A DNA stretch of 64,000 bases from Epiperipatus broadwayi. Its lineage: Eukaryota > Onychophora > Udeonychophora > Euonychophora > Peripatidae. Every line of letters starts with the position of its first letter. Position 1 is the stretch's first letter. The stretch lies in the NCBI GenBank assembly GCA_028023455.1, contig JAQFVV010012416.1, forward strand, positions 9,615,967 to 9,679,966. The letters run 5' to 3'. Position numbers and translations under genes: made by a program. A model generated the notes under the pieces. It had not been told where the DNA came from. It saw only the letters and a list, made by a program, of their open reading frames with translations, and made no database searches. Shown in pieces: positions 33,950-43,810 of this stretch.

Positions 33950-35300
33950 TATTGTATAAAAGTATGATTTAGATTCCTTATTGATATAACAGCATTAAAA
34001 AAATTCATTTAAGGATATTCTTTAAAATTTAAAAATATCATGGCAAGATCATGACAATCATTATCTTCTTCCATTGCTGAATGTGATACTAAAGAGTCCA
34101 CTGTTGTTAAAATCACATCTTTGTAGGAATTAAACAAAAAAAAGGCCATATTTTTATGATAAATTAGATAGTTTTTTGTGGAAAAAATAAACCCTACTTA
34201 TAATGATTATCTTTAAGACATTAAAAAAAAGTTCAATATTTTTAGTTTTCATTAACAAAACATCACCGAAGATAAAATGTAATGCTTAACTGCTATACAA
34301 AGTATTGAAGTATTTGGAAAAATAAAATTCACTGTGGACAATTCAATCATAAGATCTTAAATAAACAATCTAAAGAATCAACATATGACATACTTTAGAC
34401 ATATTGTGCTGATTGTTTCTTATAGCCTGTAAAATTCTTTAATATTTATTTTTGTCTTTTTTTCCTGGGGTTGAAATAACTATAGTCATCCTGTTAAAGT
34501 AAAAGATTATCCTGACTCTTAATTTAAGGGATCTCTTATTTTTTTTTATAAATACACTTAAGGATGACCTACAAGATTGTGCCATTTTTATATGTATAAT
34601 GCAGTTCACTTTAAAAAAAAAATTTTTTTTGATGATTGTGATGTTCATATAAATTCTCTACGTGTAATAAAGATTGTTAGCTTTTAGGGCCAATTTTTCA
34701 GTATGAGAAATATTTTTATGTTTGGAAGTTACACGATCTAACTTCCTATTTGGATATTTTATGCAGTATATCCTATAAAGACATTGCATCATCTGAACTT
34801 ACATGATTTTTATGAGACCCATTACTGGTAATGCTTTTGTTTATGACGGGAATTAACCGATTTACATATTAATAAGCTTTGTGGTTTTTGAAATAACAAA
34901 ACTTTCAAAATCTGAAGCATTCTTTAATAAGATAGTCCAATATTTACAAAAGAAACAGACATCTTAAATTTTATTATGAGCGAATACATCAGTTATAGGA
35001 AGGGAAAACATACTTATCTGTGGTAATTCCAAAATTATGTATTTTTTATTTAGTGATTTAGTATATATTCCACATAATTTATTATCAAATAATAGAACTC
35101 ATAGTAATTAGAAAATGAAACAATAAGGCTTTGTTGATTAAATTTCGAGAAAAAATTGAACAAAGTAGCCGATATTATAGAAATGAATTTATTACACAAT
35201 CCCAGTATTTTTCATTATTGATATCAAGTATGAAACAATTATTTTTATTACCATAGGACTATTTAGCAGGTGCACAACTGCTTGATAATTATTAAGATTA
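33950..35300. other. AT-rich stretch, no gene seen
   Basis: Homopolymer-rich with short minus frames (34439-34648) that are not protein-like. Nothing recognised. Confidence 0.4.
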
Positions 35301-35314
35301 CTTTCTGAATTTAT

Positions 35315-35375
35315 TGAAATAATGCGGAGATACTGAATACCCCTAGCGAGCTATACGTAAACTAACTGAAAATAA
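35315..35375. repeat. Fragment of the 39-kb foldback family
   Basis: AATAATGCGGAGATACTGAATA, CCCTAGCGAGCTATACGTAAACTAACTG is related to the 39.1-kb and 39.4-kb blocks ending GAGCTATGCGTAAACT. Only one end is present. Confidence 0.6.
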
Positions 35376-35899
35376 TTATAGAATTATTTTATAGAACATT
35401 TTAGAAACAAGATGTACTAATAGAATTTAATTGTTTTGAGAATGAACTTGTTGTGATCTACTTTTAAAAACTTCTTTTTCTCTTATTTGAATAAAAAAGT
35501 TTAATTTCTAAAGTTATTTTATAAAAAATAGTAATTTTTGTTTTAAATAAATTTGGTTGGACGCTATAGTTTCCTGATTAGTTCATTTTTTAAAAACCTG
35601 TAATAATTTTACTTGGTAAAGTCTGTCTAATAATATTAATTTGATACTGTATTATTTGACAACTTCGACCATCTGGTGAAATCTCTGAATTTTTATAATA
35701 GCCAGATAATTTTATCAAGAATTATAAAATATTTAACATTTCTTTTTAATCTTTAATACAGAGCATTAAAAAAATATATAATAAAAATATTTCATTAAAT
35801 AACTTAATATTCGTACAAATTTTAAAATGAAATCATATATTTATTTAAATGGGATTTTCATTAGACAAACGCTACGAGTATCATCATAATTTTTATTAG

Positions 35900-36960
35900 T
35901 CATTCATTAGACTAGAGATTATCCATTTAATGAATAATATTTTGTAATGCAATTTTCATTACACCACTCTCACGCAAGATAATGACTGGTTTCTATCTGC
36001 TTTTAACTCTTTGTAGAGGGTGTACTCATAAACATATAACCAAAGATGTGAAAAAGATGTATGAATCCAGAAATGCACATCCCGTGCTTGACATGTATGC
36101 GTCAAATAAATGAGAAATTTAGACAGATTTGCATAGTTAAAATATTAGTTTAATTTCCAGAAAAATTCAATTACATACATAACTGTTACATACATCGGTA
36201 AACCACTCCTTTAAAGTTGGGTATCATAAGTCTGCCCATAAGGGCTACAGTAGTCTCTTATTTTTCACTACCCCGATTCTCCATCTATATCCCACTTACA
36301 TACCCGACTTCTGGAGTTCAAACAAAACATATCTCATCCCATAAATACTTCTCCTTATATGGTCTGCTAACTGAGCTCTTCACTAGTCCCTATGGGTTTT
36401 GATTCACCCCCAATTTCACCTTATAAGGCGAGGCATTTTGGTGGTAAATTTTACTTAAACCTTCACACCATATATGGTTTATTTTCTACATGACATCTTA
36501 CATTAAATAATTCCAATATTATTTAGTTATACACTTCTAATATTATTTAGTCATACAATTTTATACTTATTTATGAATCCCCCTAATTTTATAATACTAT
36601 TTACATAATAAATTTCAAATAATCCTAAACTAACTTGTCTGAGACACCACACTGCTGTACCAGCTCTCATCAATTTGCCCAGGTCACAATCTCAAACATA
36701 TCTTTATCATAGTTCAGTATATATGTGAAAGAAATTGTGATCTGGGACAACTGATGAGAGCTGGTTTAGGGTGAAATGTGCAATTTGAAGATCATACATC
36801 TTTTTCATATGTCTCCGATCATAGGTTTACAATTACATCCCCCCACAAAGTGTTAAAAGAGAATAAAAGCCAGTCCCTACTTTGTGAAGTGTGGTATAGT
36901 GAAAATAGCACTACAGAAATATTATTGAGTATGAGTATCATATTTCTATTTTTTAAAATC
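35900..36960. repeat. Family B-related element with inverted ends and a hammerhead-like core
   Basis: The left part 36019-36085 (AACCAAAGATGTGAAAAAGATGTATGA, AAATGCACAT) is inverted at 36776-36845 (ATGTGCAATTTG, TCATACATCTTTTTCATATGTC). Outer blocks CTCTCACGCAAGATAATGACTGG (about 35968) and CCAGTCCCTACTTTGTGAAGTGTGG (about 36870) are also inverted relatives. An inner pair, GGTCACAATCTCAAACATATCTTTATC and GAAATTGTGATCTGGG, flanks the core. The interior (36190-36480) is unique and codes nothing recognisable. Confidence 0.65.
36741..36795 (+). ncRNA. Hammerhead-like motif, weak stem II
   Basis: GGGACAA, CTGATGA (36751-36757), GAGCTGGTTTAGGGT, GAAA (36773-36776), TGTGCAATTTG. Core boxes are intact, but stem II is mostly mispaired and stem III is unclear. 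GATCTGGGACAA upstream and TTTGAAGATC downstream can pair at both ends of stem I. Confidence 0.35.
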
Positions 36961-37002
36961 TTAACTAGAAAGTAAATAAGTCTATTTATCTACAGAATAT
37001 AG

Positions 37003-37362
37003 CAGGAGTCCCCAATCTTTTTGCACTTAAGAGGATATTCTACAATACTGGCCAGGTGGTGGGCACCATTTATTTTTTGAGAGAGATTGGTGTCTGTGTT
37101 AACTTTACTTATTCTGTGCTAGTGCAGTGCGCAGAGAAAGACCACACTTGGCTGAATGAGAGATAGACTATTTTACGCTATAAAACTATAGCATGCCCTA
37201 CAATTTGATTACAATATAATACAATAATTTATAAGAAATTTTAAACATTAAATTTATTTGTATCAGATAAATAATTTTTTATCATGTTCGGATAGCGGAG
37301 GGCACATGTAAAATGGTCTGTGGGTGCCATGGTGCCTATGGGCATAGAATTGGGGACCCCTG
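37003..37362. mobile_element. hAT-type MITE with perfect 8-bp target duplication
   Basis: The left end CAGGAGTCCCCAATCTTTTT and the right end (inverted) CAGGGGTCCCCAATTCTATG are terminal inverted repeats. GAATATAG stands directly on both sides (36995-37002 and 37363-37370). An 8-bp duplication and CAGGGGTCCCCAA ends are hallmarks of hAT (Charlie/Ac-like) elements. At 360 bp with no transposase it is a non-autonomous deletion derivative. It is richer in GC than its surroundings. Confidence 0.93.
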
Positions 37363-37374
37363 GAATATAGCAAT

Positions 37375-38140
37375 ATAAAACTTTTTTAAACATGGAGAGA
37401 ATTAAATAGGGATAAAAACAAACAAGCTTAATTATAAATCATATTGGAAGCTTTTAAAAATATATTTTTTAAAAAAAAAAGAATGGGTAGATTAATAACA
37501 TTTTATTATGAAATATTAAATAAAATTACATAAACAGGATGGATGTGTATATATAATAAATATATTTATTGAGACAATAAAGCCAATTACTCAAGATTCC
37601 AATAGGTTTATAAATGTATATGATAGCAATCACTAAATAAATATATATTATTTTTAGTTATTTAAGTTTCCAGCAGCTGGATGTTTCAAAGACATTAAGT
37701 TTATAATTAGAGAGACAGAAGTGTCAAATTAATGATTTTGTATTTGGATAATTAATTTTTAAATAGAAAGTTAATTTACCAGTTTGTATCTTTGTCTCAT
37801 AAACTGCTTGTTCTATTTACTTCTAATACATTTTATTTTAGCAATTATTCTCATGATAGACCCTCTCCCCCAGATTTGTTGTAGCATCACATAGTCCAAC
37901 AAACTATACTAAAATATCCAATATTTTGTTAACCACTTGAAGACGTTCTGTTGGAATGATCAGTTAGTCTTGTCTGGCCATACATTGTGATTAGATATCA
38001 TGTGACTCAAACATGACTCAGGGAAATGTCTTATAACATTACATTTGTATTACAATTGTAATGCTTTTTCAAAATTGCTAAACAACATTTATCAACCTTG
38101 TTGCAAATTTATTATCATAAAGCTATCAGTAATGTTATTA
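37375..38140. other. AT-rich spacer, no feature recognised
   Basis: An (AT)n run lies near 38140-38155. No domains or repeats were seen apart from that. Confidence 0.35.
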
Positions 38141-38154
38141 TATATATATATATT

Positions 38155-38300
38155 ATTTGCTCTACTGCCATCTATAGTAAGCTTGAGCAATCAGTGATTA
38201 TCACATATTAATGCATTTAAATCCCCCTTTCCAGAACCAGTTTCTGACTTTTATTATCCATAAAGTTTAGAATTCAAAGTTTCAAGTAATGCAGTTACAC
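38155..38300. repeat. Diverged A-like element, left half
   Basis: GCTCTACTGCCATCTATAGTAAGCTTGAGCAATCAGTG, ATTTAAATCCCC, CCAGAACCAGTTTCTGAC, AAAG parallels family A (CAGTAGTGCCACTCAGTGCAAGC, AGTAATCAATGG, CCAATATCCCC, GACTAGTTTCTGGC). The hammerhead core is destroyed. Confidence 0.5.
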
Positions 38301-38520
38301 ATCTTTTAATCACTTTAACTATGTTATTATTCAAGGTAAAAACCCGAATTACCAAATGCTCTTAAGGTTTTTGAATCAAAGACCATCTACCAGAAGTTAT
38401 ATAGATCTGATTCATATATTCTTTAGTTTTTTTATTATTTAGATTACTTTTTCTCCTGTATAAAAATGTTAATAAAAATAAATCACTTCCACTTCCCAAC
38501 TCACACTAGATATATATTAA

Positions 38521-38768
38521 AACAAAAACAGTACTCTACTTTAGTGCCATCTATCATAAGCTTGTGTAATTAGATGTTAATGGATTTCAATCTTCACCCT
38601 CAGACTTTCTTTTTATTTTATCAAAAGAATAATATATACAGCTTTTTGAATCTCAAGCCTCATTGATAAAAAAAAGACTATATCAGTCTGGGGATTTAAA
38701 TGCAGCAACTTCTAATAGTCCCTGTAATATACTATAGATGGTATTAGAGTAAGAAGCTGTTCTTGTTT
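38521..38768. repeat. Diverged A-like foldback element
   Basis: Left end AACAGTACTCTACTTTAGTGCCATCTATCATAAGC and right end GATGGTATTAGAGTAAGAAGCTGTTCTTGTTTT are inverted copies. Near the middle the plus strand reads CCTCATTGATAAAAAAAAGACTATATCAGTCTGGGG: the CCTCA / TGGGG stem I and GTC of family A are kept, but CTGATGA and GAAA are lost. Confidence 0.6.
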
Positions 38769-39094
38769 TATCATACATTGTGAGATATGGAAGAATGACT
38801 GATTTATTATATAAACAATAAATAAAACTTGTTTGTGCATCTCAGTTTTTTTTAATTTGATATAAAAACAAATGATCTCTACTCTTTATAACCTTCTTGT
38901 AGAAAATTATAACATTCTCACAGAAGATTATCTCTTTAAACATCATTATATTAAAAATTCAAATTTTAAAGTATTTTTTTATTATTATTTATTAACTCAC
39001 AAAATCAATTATACTGAACTCTCAATGCATCATTTTTCAAGAAGAGGAAATAAATAATAGATATATCAAAATGATATAACAAACTTCTATTAAA

Positions 39095-39800
39095 AACGTT
39101 GATTAAATAATGTGGAGGTACTGAAAAAACCCCAGTGAGTTATATGTAAATTAACTGTCAGTAAACATAAAATATAGAATGAGCCCACCTACAGTTTAGC
39201 ATTGATCATATACAAACATACCATTTAATGACAATGTACTAACATAATTTCAAGACAACTATAAGCTATTCCAAAATCACTGTAACCAATTAGAGGAAAA
39301 GGTTGAGCCTCAGATTTAACCACCTCTTAATATTAAATTAATCTTCAATTAATAGATGTAAATGTAACTTTTTAATAGTCTGAATTAGATGAAGTGATAT
39401 GGATGTATTGAAAAACCCCCGCGAGCTATGCGTAAACTGTCAGTAAACAAACAACGTAGAATGGTAAACTAACTGTCAGTAAACAAAAAACGTAGAATGA
39501 GCCACTTACGATCAAACTGCACATGTAGGCGGCCTCATTCTCACATTTACCAACAGTTAGTTTACATATAGCTTGCTGAGGTTTTTCAGGATTTCCACAT
39601 TATTTCATCCAATTCAGCCTATTAAAAAATTATATTTACATCTATTAACGGAAGATTAATTTAATATTGAGGTGGTTAAATGTGAGGCTCAGCCTTCTCT
39701 CTAGTTAGTGATTTCAGAATAACTTATAGTTATCTTGAAATCATGTTAGTATATATAAATCAAGCTCTGTATGCAAGTATATCATTAAATGGTATGCATT
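39095..39800. repeat. Large foldback element (arms about 250 bp) plus a partial copy
   Basis: The left arm (about 39200-39500) holds TCATATACAAACATACCATTTAATGA, ACATAATTTCAAGACAACTATAAGCTATTC, TTGAGCCTCAGATTTAACCACC, AATTAATAGATGTAAATGT and GAGCTATGCGTAAACT. The right arm (39540-39800) holds the same blocks inverted (AGTTTACATATAGCTTGC, ACATCTATTAAC, GGTGGTTAAATGTGAGGCTCA, GAATAACTTATAGTTATCTTGAAATCATGTTAG, CATTAAATGGTATG). The central AACTGTCAGTAAACAAA(C/A)AACGTAGAATG is duplicated in tandem. 39095-39195 is a partial extra copy. No coding. Confidence 0.8.
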
Positions 39801-39809
39801 ACAAAAACA

Positions 39810-41195
39810 TTGATTGTATTAAAATAAGTACAACTTGAATGTTAGCTTTAAGAACATTCAAATATTAACATTCCTCACTTATTACTTACAATATATATAT
39901 ATACAATTTTAATATCATAGTAATTATGTTTCAAAAATTAGGGTTAATATAAACTATAGTTATTAGATCATTAATTTATCACAAAAACTAACTTATTTCA
40001 CTAAAATGAAAATAAAAGACATTTATTTACTAGAAGCAAAATTTACACTCCAAATTGATCTTTAAAAATGTAGAATTTATTTATGACTTAAAAGAAAGTC
40101 AAACACACACACACAAACTCTTTCAAACAATAGTTAGCAGAAAACAAAGTCTAAAGGCAAAGTTGTTTTCCAATCATATCTAATTTATGGAAAAAATTAT
40201 CTATTACAAAAAATGAAAGAGCAAAAATATGATTATTTTTAATGAAGTAATAAAAATATTAGAAATTAAAAAAAAGCAACTATACATGCAGAAAAAATGT
40301 TGCAGAAAGAAAGTTCGACTAATAAATGTAAAAAAAAACAGCAATTCACAAAACAATAGATCCATAAAATATATATTCTATAGTATTTATTTCAGGATTA
40401 AATTAAGATGATGATGGACACAGAAAAATATATGCATAAGCAATGCAATGGGAGTACATTGCATATATACATACAAAATCAGAAGTTTGAAAAAATATGG
40501 TACCTGTTTAATTTCATTGAAGACTATTGTCTTTAATTTACAACCAGACAAAAGGAGATATGTCTCAGTTTAGATTGATCTCTATACGATGATGTTACTT
40601 ATATGCAGATGAAACAGAACTTATATTAAGGCATCATATAGACCATTGTGTAATAATACAAAATCATCCCCAAAATTACTTTGCACAATTGACAATCAAG
40701 ATTCATAAAAATTAACTTTTAAGTTATATTGAAGCAATGACAAAATAATTTATCCTCTTCTAATTTATTAATATCATTCAAATAATTAAATATTTTTAAT
40801 TATAGTTATATTATTTAGCAATCTATAAATAAAACTCCACATCAAATTAGATAAAATAAAGGTAATTAGACAAAGGAATAAATCTTGAAATAACCATAAT
40901 ATAAGGTCAAATTATAAGTGAAAAGATATGATAGATTATATATGTGAATATGGAAAAATAGCACTCGTTCATATTACAAAACAGTAATTATAAGAAAATG
41001 AGTACAAGATGGATTATTTGTACATTGGAATTAATAAGCCAATTTTGAAAAAGAGTGGATATTTATTGATTAATAAATTGTATTATATAGCATTTTATTT
41101 TTTACAAATATTATTTAATACTTTTGATATCTACTATAGTTTCCCTTATTATTTCAAAGTTATATTTTCTTACATCTTTATTAACATTTTTTTTT
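39810..41195. other. AT-rich spacer without recognised genes
   Basis: A (CA)n tract sits at about 40105-40115. The small lysine-rich frame 40229-40411 is compositional. Nothing else was seen. Confidence 0.4.
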
Positions 41196-41200
41196 TAATG

Positions 41201-41270
41201 TGTCAAAGCGGGAAGCGAACCCGGGACACTGCTTGAAACGAAGCTGTGCTAACCACTCGACCACCAACGC
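41201..41270 (-). ncRNA. tRNA-related SINE head or tRNA retropseudogene
   Basis: On the minus strand a pol III A box (TGGTCGAGTGG) and B box (GGTTCGCTTCC) have normal tRNA spacing, and a T arm (CGGG TTCGCTT CCCG) is formed. The D-arm region TGGTCGAGTGGTTAGCAC resembles tRNA-Glu-type D arms. The acceptor ends do not pair, and CA followed by T and A10 stands right after the 3' end. This is what a tRNA-derived SINE or retroposed tRNA looks like, not a working tRNA. A possible anticodon loop CGTTTCA lacks a good stem. Confidence 0.65.
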
Positions 41271-41279
41271 TTACATACT

Positions 41280-41780
41280 ATTCTTGGGTTATTTTTTAAT
41301 ATCTCTTCATCCCGCATTTTACTGTCTCAGATTAAAATTTGTTTGCACCAAGTATCTATGTAGCAGATCTTCAGAGGCACCTTCTTAATGATTTCACTCA
41401 AGTGTGAACTATCTTCAAAGACTACTAATGTTTTAAAACTGTGAAATTCTAATTAAAACTCTCTGAAATATATCTGAAGGTTAAAGTATCAACTGTTAAC
41501 TGTGACCTTTTTTTGTTTATCAGCTTTGCATTAATACATATCTTAAATTATCATCAAAAATGGAAAGAGAAATTCCATTATGCTGGATTTTTTTTTTCAT
41601 ATAAATTTATAATAAAATAGTATAAATACTGAACTTATATATAATAGTGATTACAAAAAAAAAATATATTTATAATTAAAAAAATTAAATACGGCCTATC
41701 ACTATATTAGTAATTATAAATAAAATAGAAAATCATATAACATTACAATACTAGCCAAAAAACAAACAATCTATTAACAA
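41280..41780. other. AT-rich spacer
   Basis: No recognised feature. The open frame 41200-41388 that covers the tRNA-like piece is not a gene. Confidence 0.35.
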
Positions 41781-41786
41781 ATACAT

Positions 41787-41998
41787 CTTTTCAAGTGAAA
41801 TTCAACAAGATACCTACAACATATATATATAAAACAAAATAGCTTTCCCATCATTCACTTCAAAACCAACTTCCTTTAACATCACCTTTGATTGGATATT
41901 AAAGGAAGTTGGTTTTGAAGTGAATGATGGGAATGCTATTTTGTTTTGTATATATATATATATGTTGTAGGTTTCTTGTTGAATTTTACTTGAAAAAG
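41787..41998. repeat. Long hairpin (about 95-bp arms, 19-nt loop)
   Basis: 41787-41879 and 41899-41998 are inverted repeats with only a few differences (an AT-repeat length change and small substitutions). Blocks include TCATTCACTTCAAAACCAAC and its inverse GTTGGTTTTGAAGTGAATGA, and AAATTCAACAAGATACCTAC with its inverse. No coding. Confidence 0.9.
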
Positions 41999-42390
41999 TC
42001 TATTATTAATAATATCTGAAACCATGGTTGTGGAAGAATTTTAGTAAAATTTTGTTTTTTAGGATGTTATATGATTTTCTATTTTATTATATAATTATAC
42101 AGAAAAACCTTTTTCAGCACATAACTTTATGCCCTTTTTAATGGTAAATGTTGCTTTATAATAGAAAATAAATAAATGAATGAATAGAATAAGAAGTCCA
42201 TAAAAATAAAGTTATGATACAGCAATTCAAATTGTTAGAAATTCAGTAAACGTTAAAATAAATTAATTATATAACAAGACAAATACACATTATGGATAAA
42301 AATATAATTTATACAACTTTAGATATTACCTTATATAATTTTTCATTCACTTTTAATAGAACCAGTTATTAATTAAATTTAGTAAAGTTA

Positions 42391-42547
42391 TATATATAAA
42401 ATACATATTTTGCGGGTTCATCCGTGTTAAAAACTTTTAATATAAATATACTGACGTTTCGACTTGGTCACACAAGTCGAAACGTCAGTATATTTATATT
42501 AAAAGTTTTTAACATGGATGAACCCGCAAAATATGTATTTTATATAT
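42391..42547. repeat. Long hairpin with Penelope-type GTCGAAACGTC in both arms
   Basis: The arms 42391-42465 and 42474-42547 match except for about one base (CCGTGTT / AACATGG) and the extreme ends; the loop is GGTCACAC. Each arm contains AGTCGAAACGTCAG, the GAAAC-GTC half of the hammerhead-like ends known from Penelope-like elements, with ACGT as a self-complementary stem III. It stands 650 bp from two Penelope-like coding fragments and may be their terminal (pseudo-LTR) part. Confidence 0.85.
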
Positions 42548-42549
42548 TT

Positions 42550-43200
42550 AACCCGTGCAAATCTTCGTTTTAACATATATATATATATTTTTACAATTAT
42601 CTTTATTGTATCCAATACAAATTGTTTCATATATATGTCTTCTTTTTGGATCTTTAGTGCAATTTAAAGATTAAATATTTTTATACATCTATTTTATATT
42701 CATATGTTAAGATGAGAATATATAAAGCAGATTTATCATCTCTTCTATTAATTGCACTGTTATGTTCTTTGATTCTTTCATCTGTTTCCCACATAATAAA
42801 TCATATTACGAATGTCACAATTAATTTTATATATGATTTTTTTTTTTATATCTTTAATCTTATAATTTCAATCTTAATTTTACCAGACTTTTACTATTTG
42901 TACCATCCAGTTAATCTTTATCAATAGAACTTTTGTTTTTTATTTATACATTCTAAATTTCAGGATATGAAAGTTCGATTCACTTTTTTATTTAAATTAT
43001 TGTTATTACTATCATTATAATAATTTTGCATAGAAATGTTATTTTTTAGTATAGATTGTTTTTTGCAATTAAAATAAGTATCTTTTTAGGGTTATGGCCA
43101 TAGACTTTATATAATTCAATAAATTTTATTTTGTGGATTAGCTCTGTATTATATTAATGGTTTCTATATATCTATGCTTATTGTGAATCTATACAATTTT
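42550..43200. other. AT-rich spacer between hairpin and Penelope-like copy
   Basis: The small frame 42712-42927 is Ile/Leu/Phe-rich and not a recognised protein. An (AT)n tract lies near 42575. Confidence 0.35.
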
Positions 43201-43204
43201 TTAA

Positions 43205-43735
43205 AAAAATTATCTTCTTTAATCAAATGTTTTACAATAATTGTATCTTATTTATGTGGATTTCTACATCTAGGTAAGTAATTTTATCTTCAAATTCTAC
43301 TTTTGTAAATTTAACATTATATACATGGTTACTAAAATCATTATAAATATTATTCATAGTTGTTTTATTAACAATTATTAAAATATCTTTTATAGATCTA
43401 AAGTAATGTACTATTTGTTGATTAATTATTCTTTTTTTAATTAAAACACTCTCTAATCCATTTATAAATATTGATGACATAACCAATCCTTTATAAATAT
43501 TCCAAAATTCATTACTGTATTTAAAATATGTAAATTTATTAATATTGTATACTTATAATTCTTGGAATACTTAATACATTTTTTCTATATCCATTGTAAA
43601 AATATTTTGATTCATATTTAATTTTACACTGTTTATAATACTATTTATATTTTTGTATGAAATCCTTCATTTATATTTGCTATCCATTTATTTAAATATT
43701 TACAGAATTTCTGTAAAATAGAACCATTAAACTTA
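43205..43735 (-). mobile_element. Penelope-like element, RT fragment (left copy of a head-to-head pair)
   Basis: The minus strand from the high end reads FCKYLNKWI, MNQNIFTMDIEKMY (RT motif A region; usual D-V-x-x-M/L-Y-T-N-I), then the open frame 43486-43232 with MSSIFINGLESVLI, HYFRSIKDILIIVNK (equivalent of the R-Y-V/I-D-D motif C, altered to FRSIKDI) and VKFTKVEFEDKITYLDVEIH (the I-x-F-T-x-E-x-E-x-x-x-x-L-x-F-L-D block). This order is diagnostic of Penelope-like RT. Stops between segments show decay. Confidence 0.8.
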
Positions 43736-43810
43736 AATAATAATCTGGATTATTTAATTTTAATGATTATATTTTACAGAAATTTTGTGAATATTTAAAT
43801 AAATGGATAG
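43680..43810. repeat. Inverted junction of the two Penelope-like copies
   Basis: 43680-43720 and 43770-43810 are inverted repeats (CTATCCATTTATTTAAATATT and its inverse). Both code the same KYLNKWI / EYLNKWI segment, so the copies diverge from a common point in the RT and not from an element end. Confidence 0.8.

Noticed and set aside
41201-41270. Functional tRNA gene
   Set aside because: The acceptor stem does not pair and an A-tail follows directly; the anticodon stem is also poor.
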